Assembly: GCF_000760695.4 (NCBI RefSeq)
Contig: NZ_JHEG04000001.1
Location: 6,082,204-6,146,203, forward strand
DNA: 64,000 nt
Direction of reading: 5' to 3'
DNA from: Tolypothrix bouteillei VB521301
GTDB taxonomy: Bacteria; Cyanobacteriota; Cyanobacteriia; Cyanobacteriales; Nostocaceae
Positions 27,123-36,811 of the stretch are shown here, piece after piece. The translations under genes were made by a program, and so were the position numbers. How positions within the stretch are numbered: the stretch's first letter is position 1; each line of letters opens with the position of its first letter. The notes below the pieces were generated by a model that did no database searches, was not told the origin of the DNA, and worked only from the letters and a program-made list of their open reading frames with translations.

Positions 27123-27947
27123 CTAACTAATTCTCCGATAAATTTTGTCATCCCCATCTAACACTTCATAGTCTTTGTCATGTGGAGTAAACTTCAGCGT
27201 TTCTTGGCGTCCCAAACCCAGAATACCGTATCTATGAAGGCTTTCGTAAAAAAGATGGTGAACTCTATTCTGTAAAGTTTGATTGAAATATATTAATACA
27301 TTTCTACATAAAATCATATGAAATTCATTAAAAGAATTATCTGTGACTAAGTTATGTTGTGAAAAAATTATATTTTCTTTGAGATAAGATGAAAATATAG
27401 CACGCTCGTATGCGGCAGTGTAATATTCTGAAAATGATTTTTTTCCTCCTGCCTGTAAATAGTTTTGAGTGTAGTTTTGCATAAGTTCAAGTGGAAATAT
27501 GCCAGATATTGCTTGTTTTAAAACGATTTCGTTAATATCAGTTGCATACAACCGACAACGGTGATAAAGCCCTTCTTCCTCAAGCAAAATTGCCATAGAA
27601 TAGACTTCTTCACCAGTTGAACATCCAGCGTGCCAAATACGAATAAAAGGATATGTTCGTAATAAGGGTATGACCTTTCTCCTTAATGAAAGAAAAAAGC
27701 TAGTATCGCGAAACATACTCGTCACGTTAACGGAAAGATTAAATAATAATTTTTCCATGCATTCGGGATTGTGAAGAACTTTTTCTTGCAATCCAGAGAT
27801 ACTAGTTAATCCTTCTGATTGTATTGTTCCCCAAATTCGACGCTTGATTGAAGCTAAAGCATAGTTTCTAAAATCAAATCCATAGTAACGATATATACCT
27901 TCCAATAGCAATTGAATTTCTATATCTTCAAGTTGCTCCTGCATCAT
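27123..27947 (-). CDS. CheR-type protein-glutamate methyltransferase
   Basis: This 274-residue enzyme transfers a methyl group from S-adenosylmethionine to glutamate side chains. The N-terminal helical domain carries FRNYALASIKRRI. The SAM-binding motif is HAGCSTGEEVYSMAI, followed by YATDINEIVLKQA and ILCRNVLIYF. Length is the family norm. The start may be either of two adjacent Met codons. It is the first gene of the cheR-cheB-kinase set. Its substrate may be a domain of the neighbouring kinase; that is inference. Confidence 0.92.
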   Translation of the reverse strand: MMQEQLEDIEIQLLLEGIYRYYGFDFRNYALASIKRRIWGTIQSEGLTSISGLQEKVLHNPECMEKLLFNLSVNVTSMFRDTSFFLSLRRKVIPLLRTYPFIRIWHAGCSTGEEVYSMAILLEEEGLYHRCRLYATDINEIVLKQAISGIFPLELMQNYTQNYLQAGGKKSFSEYYTAAYERAIFSSYLKENIIFSQHNLVTDNSFNEFHMILCRNVLIYFNQTLQNRVHHLFYESLHRYGILGLGRQETLKFTPHDKDYEVLDGDDKIYRRIS

Positions 27948-28684
27948 ACAATTTTTATTTTTTGCTGATTTTTACATATAAAGTGTGTTCGGCTCGCAAG
28001 CAGTTCTAGGTTTACAGAACTACAATAATTTTATTTCAAAATTATAAGTTAAGGAAATGCATACAAGTATATATGCCTAGTGAATGAATTTGAATAACGT
28101 AGACGTTTGTGAAGTAAATCTTGTGAATGAAACAAAGTCTGTCTTGAGGATAAACGACCTACATCTTATGAAATATCAATGAACATTCAAATAATCTTGA
28201 GAAAGGTTCTCGCTCTCCCATTCTGTTTTGATAGTTTTAAAAGTTCAGTTTGGCAGAGAAAATTTAAATCATTATTAAGCTTTTGCCAGACAATGCCCAC
28301 CCTACAAGATAAATGAAATTTTAGAGTGTAAAGGGAGGAAAGGAGTCTTTCAAAACACGCCTTAGGGGTTGGGAAAAACTCAATTCCCAATCCCCATTTC
28401 ATCTGGGAAAGGCAGAGGGCAGAAGGAAGGAATAAGTATTAAAGGTAACAAGTAATACTCTCTGTTTCGTCTGACCTCTGCCTCCTGCAAGGCTGCCTTC
28501 TTCAAGCTTTCTCATGTACGCAGTTCAAAATAAGTAGGTCAATGTTAAAATTGGCGTCATAACAAAGCAGATGGCAGCTATGTATATGCCCTCATACTTC
28601 TCAAGGGCGAAAGGGAGCACTTGTGTTTAAGTCCCCCACCATATTGTATACCTTCTGCCCTCTGCCATCTGCCCTCTGCCTTCT
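27948..28684. other. Gene-free stretch with STRR and a half repeat
   Basis: No convincing gene is seen in these 737 bases. A single GCCCACCCTAC half of the dispersed palindromic element occurs at about 28294-28305. TCTGCC-type heptad repeats occupy 28651-28684 and abut the stop codon of the next minus-strand gene. Short open frames here lack coding character. Confidence 0.6.
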
Positions 28685-29959
28685 TCAATCCATTGCAATC
28701 GCCTTAACTAATTGATTTGCTGCTTCCTGTCCTCTCTTCATAGCTTGCTTGAGGGGTTGCTGTCCGAGTAAAGCACTGACAAACTGATTGTCAAAATTGT
28801 TCATAACTGGTGCCGGGTATTTACCCAATTGCCATGGCATCCCGTAGTCTACACCTGCTAACAGTGCAGACCGGAACGGGTCTTTGTCATATCCCTGTTC
28901 CCGAGTAATAGATTTACGCGATGGTAGGGCAAAACCTGTTTGCGTCCACTTTGCCATTCCTTCTTTACCTGTAAGATAAGAAATTAATGCCCAAGCTTCA
29001 GCTTTATGCTCTGACTGCTTGTTCATAACATAAGCAACAGTGAAAATCATTGTGCTCTTTTGATTGTTAATACTCGGTACTTCTGCGGTAGCAAACTCTA
29101 AATTGGGAAAAGTTTCTATCAAATATGGAATTGTCCAACTTCCTTCAACAATCATTGCAACCTTGCCCTGTCCGAACATTTCACCACCAGAGTTCGTTCC
29201 CACATCAGACTTCTGTGCGGAAGAACGGTCTTTTTGATATTGGTCTACTGCTAACTGCAACCCTTGCAAAGCTTCCTGAGTGGCAAAGGTTGCATAGCCA
29301 TTACGGTCTACAACTTGTCCTCCAAAAGCTTTAATTTTGTAAGCTTGACGTGCTAATTCAGGAATTTCACCGAAGCCATATTGGTCAATTCTGCTATCCT
29401 GGTTAGGGTCAAAAGAGAGCTTTTGAGAATAGGTGCGGAGCTCATCCCAAGTATTTGGGGGGCGATCTAAGCCTGCTGTAGCAAAAGCTTTTTTGTTATA
29501 AAACAGAGCAAGTGTTGAATAATCTTTAGGAAGACCGTATATGTAATTTTCATACTGAAAACTTTTTAAGAGCGGTTCCTCAAAATCCGCCAAGTCAAAT
29601 TCGGAGGTAATATATGCATCTAGCGGTTCCAAAACGTTCTGACTCATTAAGAAAGGCGCTTCAAAAGCATCTAAATAAAAGACATCGGGCGCTGCTTCCC
29701 CAACCAAACGAGTTTTTATCACATCCATATATTGGTCATTAATAACCTCATGTTTTACTTTGATATTTGGATGCTTTACCTCGAATTCATGCAGGACTTG
29801 TTTCAAAAGTTTTTGTTCGGCTGGACTCGCTATCCAACCGCTGAGTTTGATAGTAACTGGGGTAGGATTCGGAGAAAGACTCGGTAAGCGATCGCACCCA
29901 ATTATCGAAAGGGCGATCGCCATCAAAACCCCTAAAAATTTCCAAATACTTATTTTCAT
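28685..29959 (-). CDS. ABC transporter solute-binding lipoprotein (family 1, sugar-type)
   Basis: The protein has 424 residues. A short charged start, a hydrophobic stretch and the lipobox LSIIGC (Cys about 22) mark a lipoprotein held on the periplasmic side. The mature part shows the family 1 solute-binding features: VKHEVINDQYMDVIKTRLV, APDVFYLDAFEAPFL, LYGLPKD-like YIYGLPKDYSTLALFYNK, and KAEAWALISYLTGKEGMAKW. The ligand is likely a sugar or oligosaccharide. No permease or ATPase partner is adjacent, so the transporter would be assembled with subunits encoded elsewhere. It is divergent from an MFS gene. Confidence 0.88.
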   Translation of the reverse strand: MKISIWKFLGVLMAIALSIIGCDRLPSLSPNPTPVTIKLSGWIASPAEQKLLKQVLHEFEVKHPNIKVKHEVINDQYMDVIKTRLVGEAAPDVFYLDAFEAPFLMSQNVLEPLDAYITSEFDLADFEEPLLKSFQYENYIYGLPKDYSTLALFYNKKAFATAGLDRPPNTWDELRTYSQKLSFDPNQDSRIDQYGFGEIPELARQAYKIKAFGGQVVDRNGYATFATQEALQGLQLAVDQYQKDRSSAQKSDVGTNSGGEMFGQGKVAMIVEGSWTIPYLIETFPNLEFATAEVPSINNQKSTMIFTVAYVMNKQSEHKAEAWALISYLTGKEGMAKWTQTGFALPSRKSITREQGYDKDPFRSALLAGVDYGMPWQLGKYPAPVMNNFDNQFVSALLGQQPLKQAMKRGQEAANQLVKAIAMD

Positions 29960-30128
29960 CTTTATTTTGGGATTGGGGGTTAGAGGGAATAGAGGGACAG
30001 AGGGGACAAGGAGGACAAGGTAGAATTTTCTCCCTTATCTAGTGCCTCTCCCTTGTCCAATCCCGATTGGGTGTATTCCCATCCTACTTAATCTTCAGTT
30101 CCCAATCTCCAATATCTGTTGTTAAAAA

Positions 30129-31670
30129 ATGCAAGCTAAAATAACGAAAAGTTACAATTTCCTTTTACAACCATCAACCGATCCATCTGTGGAGATAGGT
30201 ATGGAATCCATGTCATCAGAGACGGCTGCTTCTTTAGCTCCAAAAATTCCTCAAATTGCGATTTCAGAACTAGCTGCAACCCCAGCACCGAATCCTACAG
30301 CGATAAAAAAGGATGCTATTCGCACCAGCCTCAAAGCCTCTACTATGGATTCTGTATTTGCGGCGGTGTTCGCCATAACCACCACAGGTATTTTATTAAG
30401 TAACTTTTTGGTGGAACTAGGAGCAAGCCCAATTATTTTTGGAATGATATGTTCCATTCCAATGGTGGTGAATCTCATCCAACCCGTAGGTGCTTACCTT
30501 TCAGAACGCACAACGAGCCGCTTTCGGTATTCTTTATTGACTCATGGTATTGCTCGGCTCCTTTGGATGTTTCTCATCATTGGTATTATCTTTTATACCT
30601 TGGGATGGATTAATTCTCAGCAGTTGGTTGTTATGACGATGGTCATCGTCTTGTTAACCAATCTTTTAGGAGGACTCGGAAGTGCGTCTTGGTTGAGTTG
30701 GATAGCAACCATCGTTCCCCGACAATTGCGGGGAAGGTATTTTGGATTGCGAACTAGCGCCGCGAGTCTCACTAATTTGCTTTGCCTTCCTTTAGCGGGT
30801 TTAGTCGTATCAAAATGGCCTGGAGGAACGCTGCAAGGTTATGGAATGCTCGTCTTTCTAGGAATTTTTGCCGGAGTTGTCAGTATTGGATGTCAGCATT
30901 TTCAAGTAGATATGAATCCAGTGCTGCAAAATGCAACCTCTGTCAAATCAACTCATTACAAAAATGTTATTGAAACTCAGTTAGAAAGTGTTGAAAAATT
31001 GCCTAGTGAGAACTTGGCACAAAGCATTATTAATAATAATAACTTTTTAATGTTTCTTTTCTATTTTAGTTTCTGGATGTTAGCTTTTAACCTGAGTGCT
31101 CCCTATTTTAACCTCTATATGTTGAGCACTTTAAAATTAGATGTTAGCTTGGTAACGCTTTACAGCAGCATTCAGGCTGGAGCCAATTTGCTAATGCTAA
31201 TTTTATGGGGAAAGCTATCCGATAAGGTTGGCAATCGCATCATATTAATATCGGTAGGGATTTTAGTTGCGATCGCTCCACTGCTATGGCTGGGAGTGGA
31301 AGCTAATTTTTTGAATATCTGGGTGTGGTTACCACTCATCCATATCTTACTTGGAGGAACTTCTGCAGCCGTTGACTTGTGTAACAATAATATGCAGTTA
31401 AGTGTTGCACCAGTCAAACAACAATCTGTCTACTTTGCGATCGCAGCTGCTATTGGGGGTGCTAGTGGTGCGTTGGGTACCACTATAGGTGGCTTTATTG
31501 CAGAAAGTAGCTTTTTCGGCGGTATTCCCGGCTTATTTGCCGTCTCTGCCTTATTTAGACTGGTAGCACTTGTCCCGCTACTTTTTGTGCAGGAACAAAG
31601 AGGGCTATCTTTAGCTCAAATGATTCAAACTCTGTGGATATTCCGCAAAAAAGCAGTTCAGACTCAATAA
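30129..31670 (+). CDS. MFS transporter
   Basis: The protein has 513 residues, with a long polar N-terminus of about 70 residues before the first helix and about 12 membrane helices. The MFS loop motif GKLSDKVGNR lies between helices in the second half, and RYFGLRTSAASLTN is characteristic of a cyanobacterial MFS group. A shorter start at an internal Met (residues 25, 28 or 72) is possible. Substrate is unknown. It is transcribed away from the solute-binding lipoprotein gene and followed by heptad repeats. Confidence 0.85.
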   Translation: MQAKITKSYNFLLQPSTDPSVEIGMESMSSETAASLAPKIPQIAISELAATPAPNPTAIKKDAIRTSLKASTMDSVFAAVFAITTTGILLSNFLVELGASPIIFGMICSIPMVVNLIQPVGAYLSERTTSRFRYSLLTHGIARLLWMFLIIGIIFYTLGWINSQQLVVMTMVIVLLTNLLGGLGSASWLSWIATIVPRQLRGRYFGLRTSAASLTNLLCLPLAGLVVSKWPGGTLQGYGMLVFLGIFAGVVSIGCQHFQVDMNPVLQNATSVKSTHYKNVIETQLESVEKLPSENLAQSIINNNNFLMFLFYFSFWMLAFNLSAPYFNLYMLSTLKLDVSLVTLYSSIQAGANLLMLILWGKLSDKVGNRIILISVGILVAIAPLLWLGVEANFLNIWVWLPLIHILLGGTSAAVDLCNNNMQLSVAPVKQQSVYFAIAAAIGGASGALGTTIGGFIAESSFFGGIPGLFAVSALFRLVALVPLLFVQEQRGLSLAQMIQTLWIFRKKAVQTQ

Positions 31671-31751
31671 GGGTTAGTAATTAGGAGTTAGTGATTAGTA
31701 GTTAGTAGCAATTAACCACTAACCACTCCCAAGGAATGTTAGGTGCAGGCA

Positions 31752-34700
31752 ATGCGGAAGTTACTTGTCCTAAAGCTAGATGGAGATCTAGAAAAAGTTG
31801 TGCGGGTAACGCTCGCTATAGAGGAAGAAAATAATCGCTTGGGGATGGAAGTTATCGGCTATTTGCCCGCAAACCCAAACCTAGCGCTTGCGATCGACAA
31901 TTGGAGAGAAAATTACTTAAGTGCAGGTAAGTCTTCCCGAGTTCAAGCAGTGGGAGCAGCAAGGCAATGGCGTTACGATTGCAACAAATCGGCGAATGAG
32001 TTGCGGCAATCTTTGAACCAATGGCTGTTGTCTGAATCTTTTCGTCCCATACGGGATAAGTGCTTGCAATATCTGATACCCGATAATGAAGTGCGCGTCC
32101 TCATACGCACTTCCAGTCAGTCATTATTGAAACTACCTTGGCATTTGTGGGATTTAATAGACGGTAACTCTTTTTCCGAAGTTGCGCTTAGCACACCTAA
32201 TGCAGAATTTCGCCCGACAGTAAAAACGCCTACATTACCCGGTAAAGTTAAAATCCTAGCTATTTTAGGTAACAGTACTGGTATTGATATTCAACAAGAC
32301 CGACAAGTACTGGAAAATTTATTGAATGCAGAAACAACCTTCCTTGTGGAACCAAAACGCCAAGAAATTAACGATTATCTGTGGGAAAAATCCTGGGATA
32401 TTCTATTTTTTGCCGGTCATAGTGGTGTAGAGGGAGAAAGCGGTCGTATTTGTATTAATCAGACCGAAAGTTTAACTATTGATGAACTGAGATACGCCTT
32501 AAGAAATGCTGTTAATAATGGCTTGCAACTAGCCATTTTTAACTCCTGCGAGGGTATGGAACTAGCATTTGAACTGCAACAATTACACATTCCCCAAATT
32601 ATTGTGATGCGGGAACCAGTGCCAGATGTTGTTGCTCAAGCATTTGTGACATATTTTCTTCCGGCGTTTGCCAGTGGAAAACCTTTATACTTAGCAGAAA
32701 GAGAAGCGCGATTAAGACTGCACGGATTGGAATATCAATTTCCTTGTGCGAGTTGGCTACCAGCAATTTTTCAAAATCCAGCCACCGTACCTCCTCGGTG
32801 GAAAGATTTAGGGCGGCGTCCTACTGATAAATGCCCCTATCGTGGTTTGTTTGCTTTTCGAGAAGAGGATGCACCATTTTTCTTTGGTAGAGAAAGTTTT
32901 TCCCGGATTTTGGTAGAAGCAGTACACTCGAAACCCCTAGTAGCTGTCATAGGATCTTCAGGGAGTGGAAAATCTTCTGTTGTGTTTGCCGGTCTTATTC
33001 CCCATTTGCGGCAAGAAGGTCATTGGCGGATTGTTTCTTTTAGACCTGGAGCGAAACCATTTCACGCTTTAGCGGCTGCACTTATCTCTCAACAAGAACT
33101 TCAAATACAATCCGACCAACTAGAGGAAATCACTCAACTCGCTGATTACTTGCGCCATGAAGAAAATTCTTTACATTTTGTTTTACAAACCATACTGAGG
33201 AAAAATTCTGGAACGCGTTTATTGTTGGTTGCTGACCAATTTGAGGAATTGTACACCCTGTGTCAAGATACACAAAAGCGCCAAGTTTTTTTAGATAGAT
33301 TAATAGAAGCAACACATCTAAGCAATTTTACTGTAATGCTAACACTGCGGGCTGACTTTTTAGCACAGTCTCTTTCTTATCGCCCTTTTGCTGATGCGTT
33401 GCAGTATCGCGATTTAAAACTTGGACCCATGAACCGTGAAGAACTGCAAGCAACTGTAGAAAAACCCGCAGGGCTTTTTGGCGTGACACTGGAGTCTGGG
33501 TTAACTGAACGGATCATAGAAGCAGTGAGTGTTTCTGTAGGAGATTTACCTTTATTAGAGTTTGCCTTGCAAGAACTTTGGGCAAAACAGAGTAACGCTC
33601 AGCTTCGTCATGCTACCTATAATGACATAGGTGGTGTCAAGACAGCTGTTGCTAGTTATGCCGAACAAGTATATGCCAGATTGAATGAATCGGAAAAAGA
33701 ACAAGCAAGACGGATTTTTCTGCAGTTGGTGCGCCTGGGGGAAGGTACGGAGGAAACCAGACGTTTGGCTACCCGTGAGGAAGTGGGAAATGGGAATTGG
33801 AATTTAGTCATTCGTCTTGCCTCAGACCGTTTGGTTGTTACAGGACGAGATGATGCGACGGGTAAAGAAACTGTAGAAATTGTTCACGAAGCTTTAATCC
33901 GAGAATGGGAACGGTTGCGTCAGTGGATTGAGTTAGATCGCGACTTTCAGACATGGCTACAGGGATTGCGGTCAGCCATGTACCAGTGGCATATCAATGG
34001 GAGGGATGATGATTCTTTGTTGCGGGGAAAGCCGCTCGCAGACGCGGAAGAATGGATGCAAAAGCGTGCGAGCGAGCTGGTATCGGAAAGGGCATTTATA
34101 GAAGCAAGTTTGGGATTGCGGCACAGAGAACGCAAACAACGCGATCGCTTGCGTAGGGGCATTGTGTTGGGCTTAGCTGGTAGTTTGGTTGTTGCTTTAA
34201 TGTTTGCTGGTGCAGCTGGGGTAGCTTGGTGGCGAACAAATATTAGTGAAACAAACGCCAAAATCAAAGCCACGAGTGCTAGTGCTAGAGCCATTTTTGC
34301 CTCTAACCTACAATTAGAGGGATTGACTTCTAGTTTAGAAGCTGCTAAGCAACTGCGACTTTTGGAAAAATCTGACAATGCAGAACCCGATACCAAGATA
34401 GAGGTGGTAACAGCATTACAACAAATTTTATACGGTACCAAAGAACTCAACCACTTAACCAAACACAGTGCTGCTGTTTGGGGTGTAAGTTTCAGCCCGG
34501 ATGGTCAAATACTGGCTTCTGCAAGTGCTGACAAAACCATCAATCTTTGGCAGCGTGATGGTAGCTCGATCGCAACTCTCGACGAACACGGCGAAGATGT
34601 TTATAGCGTGAGTTTCAGCCCGGATGGTCAAACAATTGCCTCTGCTAGTGATGATAAAACTGTCAAACTTTGGCAAGTCAGTGATGGCAGTTTAATCACA

Positions 34701-36323
34701 ACTTTGAGCGGACATACCAAGGGTGTGAGAAGTGTAAGTTTTAGTCCCGACGGTCAAACAATTGCCTCTGCAAGCTTTGACAAAACTATTAAACTTTGGA
34801 AAAAATCAAGTGAAGGGAAGTTTCAATCTCGCCCTTACAAAACCTTAATAGGGCATCAAGATGAAGTTTTAAGCGTTAGCTTTAGTCCCGATGGACAAAC
34901 AATTGCTTCTGCTAGTAAAGACAAAACTATCAAAATTTGGAAAGCAATAGATGGTAGTTTAGTTACCAGTTTAAGCGGGCATAATGCCGAAGTTCGTTCT
35001 GTTGCATTTAGCCCAGATGGAAGGACTCTTGCTTCTGTGGGAGATGATAAAACTTTAAAACTTTGGAATTCGGATGGGACTCTATCAAACACTATCTTTA
35101 CAGGATGTATAGAGAAAGTTACGAGTGTGCGCTTCAGCCGGGACGGTCAAATCATTGCTTCTACCTGTTGGGATGGAAGTGTTAAACTCTGGAGACGAGA
35201 TGGTAGCTCGATCGCGACTTTAAATGGTCACACTGCGGGAGTGACCGATATCAGTTTCCATCCCTATGGGGCGATCGCAACTGCTAGTGCTGATGGCGTA
35301 GTTCAACTTTGGAGCACCCGTAGTAACTTTATTAACACCCTCTCCGGTCACAATCAAGCAGTGCGGGCTATTGCCTTCAGCCCGGACGGACAAACCATAG
35401 CCTCTGGAAGTAATGACAAAACTATCAAAGTTTGGAAAACGAGCGATCGCACCTTAGTACACACTTTGACAGGACATCAGGATGCAGTTCGGGGCGTCAC
35501 CTTCAGCCCTGATGGAGAAATTATCGCTTCTACGAGTGCTGACAAAACCATCAAACTTTGGAGAGCGAAAGATGGTAGCTTAATTGACACTCTTACCGGA
35601 CATCAAGATGAGGTTCGGGGAGTTGTCTTCAGCCGAGACGGACAAATCATCGCTTCTGGAAGTAGCGATGGAACCGTGAAGCTATGGCGGCGAAACCGTC
35701 AGGGTAAGTTTGAAACCCAATCTTACAAAACCATCACCGGACATACCAAAGCAGTGCGAGCAGTTGCTTTTAGCCCTGATGGTCAGATAATTGCTTCTGC
35801 AAGTTGGGATGGAACCGTAAAACTTTGGCGGCGAAATGGCAGTTTAATCGCTACTCTTGAAGGTCATAACGCTAAAGTATACACCGTAACTTTTAGCCCA
35901 GATGGAGAAACAATTGCAACCGCCAGTGATGATAACACTATCAAACTTTGGAGAGCCAGCGATGGCAGTTTGGTAACAACTCTCAGAGGACATAGTGCGG
36001 CAGTTTATAGTGTTAGTTTCAGTCCTGACGGGCAAACACTTGCCTCTGTCGGTGTAGACAAGACAGTAAAAATATGGAGACGAGATGGTATTTTAATTAC
36101 TGCTTTAACCGGGCATACAGCTTCGGTAACTGGAGTAAGCTTTAGCCCAGATGGGCAAACAATTGCATCTGCTAGTGATGATAAAACTGTAATTTTATGG
36201 AATTTAAATCTTGATGATTTATTAAAACGCGGTTGTAACTGGACGCGTTCTTACTTAAAGAATCCCAACAATGGTATGGTTCAAGATGACTACAGGCGGC
36301 GCATTTGTGATGATGTTTATTAG
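31752..36323 (+). CDS. CHAT-nSTAND-WD40 protein (caspase-like peptidase, NTPase switch, 14 WD40 repeats)
   Basis: From ATG 31752 the protein has 1523 residues (GTG 31743 would add three). Residues about 1-345 include a CHAT caspase-like domain with likely catalytic H223 (FFAGHSG) and C266 (FNSCEG). An nSTAND1 NTPase follows, beginning CPYRGLFAF, with P-loop GSSGSGKSS at 401-409 and LLVADQFEELY as Walker B. A membrane-like helix lies near 802-826. Residues about 897-1500 hold 14 WD40 repeats, two closed seven-blade propellers. The architecture suggests a sensor (WD40), switch (NTPase) and protease (CHAT), as in bacterial conflict or regulated-death proteins. The trigger and target are unknown. 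Confidence 0.9.
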   Translation: MRKLLVLKLDGDLEKVVRVTLAIEEENNRLGMEVIGYLPANPNLALAIDNWRENYLSAGKSSRVQAVGAARQWRYDCNKSANELRQSLNQWLLSESFRPIRDKCLQYLIPDNEVRVLIRTSSQSLLKLPWHLWDLIDGNSFSEVALSTPNAEFRPTVKTPTLPGKVKILAILGNSTGIDIQQDRQVLENLLNAETTFLVEPKRQEINDYLWEKSWDILFFAGHSGVEGESGRICINQTESLTIDELRYALRNAVNNGLQLAIFNSCEGMELAFELQQLHIPQIIVMREPVPDVVAQAFVTYFLPAFASGKPLYLAEREARLRLHGLEYQFPCASWLPAIFQNPATVPPRWKDLGRRPTDKCPYRGLFAFREEDAPFFFGRESFSRILVEAVHSKPLVAVIGSSGSGKSSVVFAGLIPHLRQEGHWRIVSFRPGAKPFHALAAALISQQELQIQSDQLEEITQLADYLRHEENSLHFVLQTILRKNSGTRLLLVADQFEELYTLCQDTQKRQVFLDRLIEATHLSNFTVMLTLRADFLAQSLSYRPFADALQYRDLKLGPMNREELQATVEKPAGLFGVTLESGLTERIIEAVSVSVGDLPLLEFALQELWAKQSNAQLRHATYNDIGGVKTAVASYAEQVYARLNESEKEQARRIFLQLVRLGEGTEETRRLATREEVGNGNWNLVIRLASDRLVVTGRDDATGKETVEIVHEALIREWERLRQWIELDRDFQTWLQGLRSAMYQWHINGRDDDSLLRGKPLADAEEWMQKRASELVSERAFIEASLGLRHRERKQRDRLRRGIVLGLAGSLVVALMFAGAAGVAWWRTNISETNAKIKATSASARAIFASNLQLEGLTSSLEAAKQLRLLEKSDNAEPDTKIEVVTALQQILYGTKELNHLTKHSAAVWGVSFSPDGQILASASADKTINLWQRDGSSIATLDEHGEDVYSVSFSPDGQTIASASDDKTVKLWQVSDGSLITTLSGHTKGVRSVSFSPDGQTIASASFDKTIKLWKKSSEGKFQSRPYKTLIGHQDEVLSVSFSPDGQTIASASKDKTIKIWKAIDGSLVTSLSGHNAEVRSVAFSPDGRTLASVGDDKTLKLWNSDGTLSNTIFTGCIEKVTSVRFSRDGQIIASTCWDGSVKLWRRDGSSIATLNGHTAGVTDISFHPYGAIATASADGVVQLWSTRSNFINTLSGHNQAVRAIAFSPDGQTIASGSNDKTIKVWKTSDRTLVHTLTGHQDAVRGVTFSPDGEIIASTSADKTIKLWRAKDGSLIDTLTGHQDEVRGVVFSRDGQIIASGSSDGTVKLWRRNRQGKFETQSYKTITGHTKAVRAVAFSPDGQIIASASWDGTVKLWRRNGSLIATLEGHNAKVYTVTFSPDGETIATASDDNTIKLWRASDGSLVTTLRGHSAAVYSVSFSPDGQTLASVGVDKTVKIWRRDGILITALTGHTASVTGVSFSPDGQTIASASDDKTVILWNLNLDDLLKRGCNWTRSYLKNPNNGMVQDDYRRRICDDVY

Positions 36324-36349
36324 AAGCTTCAACATTTACAATTGCACTT

Positions 36350-36390
36350 TTGACATACTCCGCGCCCTAAAAGTGCGCGGAGTATGTCAA
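36350..36390. repeat. Perfect 16-base hairpin after the nSTAND gene
   Basis: TTGACATACTCCGCGC (36350-36365) and its exact reverse complement (36375-36390) flank a 9-base loop, CCTAAAAGT. GACATACTC next to a GC stem resembles the subterminal hairpins of cyanobacterial IS200/IS605-type elements, but no transposase is nearby. It may also act as a transcription barrier 26 bases after the stop codon, though no T run follows. Confidence 0.6.
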
Positions 36391-36493
36391 ATCAAAATCA
36401 TCGGTAAATAGTGAAAGACTTATCGTTTGGAGTATTCCAGTTTTTTAGAGATAAATAGAAAACAATTCAAATGTGATTCATGTAAAAAACCTT

Positions 36494-36811
36494 ATGACTC
36501 AATTATCGGAACCAAATCGCACGCGCATCCTACCGCCGTCTCCCGTCGATCCGGAGGAAGTCCGGCGTGAGCGTGAGGTGCAACAAGCCTTAGAAGAGCG
36601 GTGTCGTCCCCTGTTCGAGCGTCTTCGCTCCACGCTAAGAGAAACCCATCCGAACTGGTTTATTGCTATCGACCCTGACACTGAGGACTATCTCCTCGAC
36701 CCGACGCTACGTGGTCTTACTCAAAAAATCAGCCAGGTTCACACCGGAAATAGCATCAGGATGATTTTCCGGATCAACGATACCGGAACCTGTGGTAGGT
36801 TATGGGTTTAG
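36494..36811 (+). CDS. Small partner protein of the aspartic-protease-like gene, unknown function
   Basis: From ATG 36494 the protein has 105 residues; GTG 36473 is an alternative. The first half is charged and probably helical (PEEVRREREVQQALEERCRP). The second half has NWFIAIDPDTEDYLLD, like small proteins often encoded just before clan AA protease-like proteins, where a folded strand-rich domain is expected. The last 10 bases overlap the next gene, so the two are translationally coupled. The region is visibly richer in G and C than its neighbours. The function is unknown. Confidence 0.6.
   Translation: MTQLSEPNRTRILPPSPVDPEEVRREREVQQALEERCRPLFERLRSTLRETHPNWFIAIDPDTEDYLLDPTLRGLTQKISQVHTGNSIRMIFRINDTGTCGRLWV

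Noticed and set aside
28187..28402. 71-residue minus-strand frame in the cheR-lipoprotein gap
   Set aside because: Composition is not protein-like, it includes half of a dispersed repeat, and no start signal is seen.
34455..36035. Several minus-strand frames opposite the WD40 repeats
   Set aside because: They mirror repeated codons of the plus-strand gene and have no independent support.
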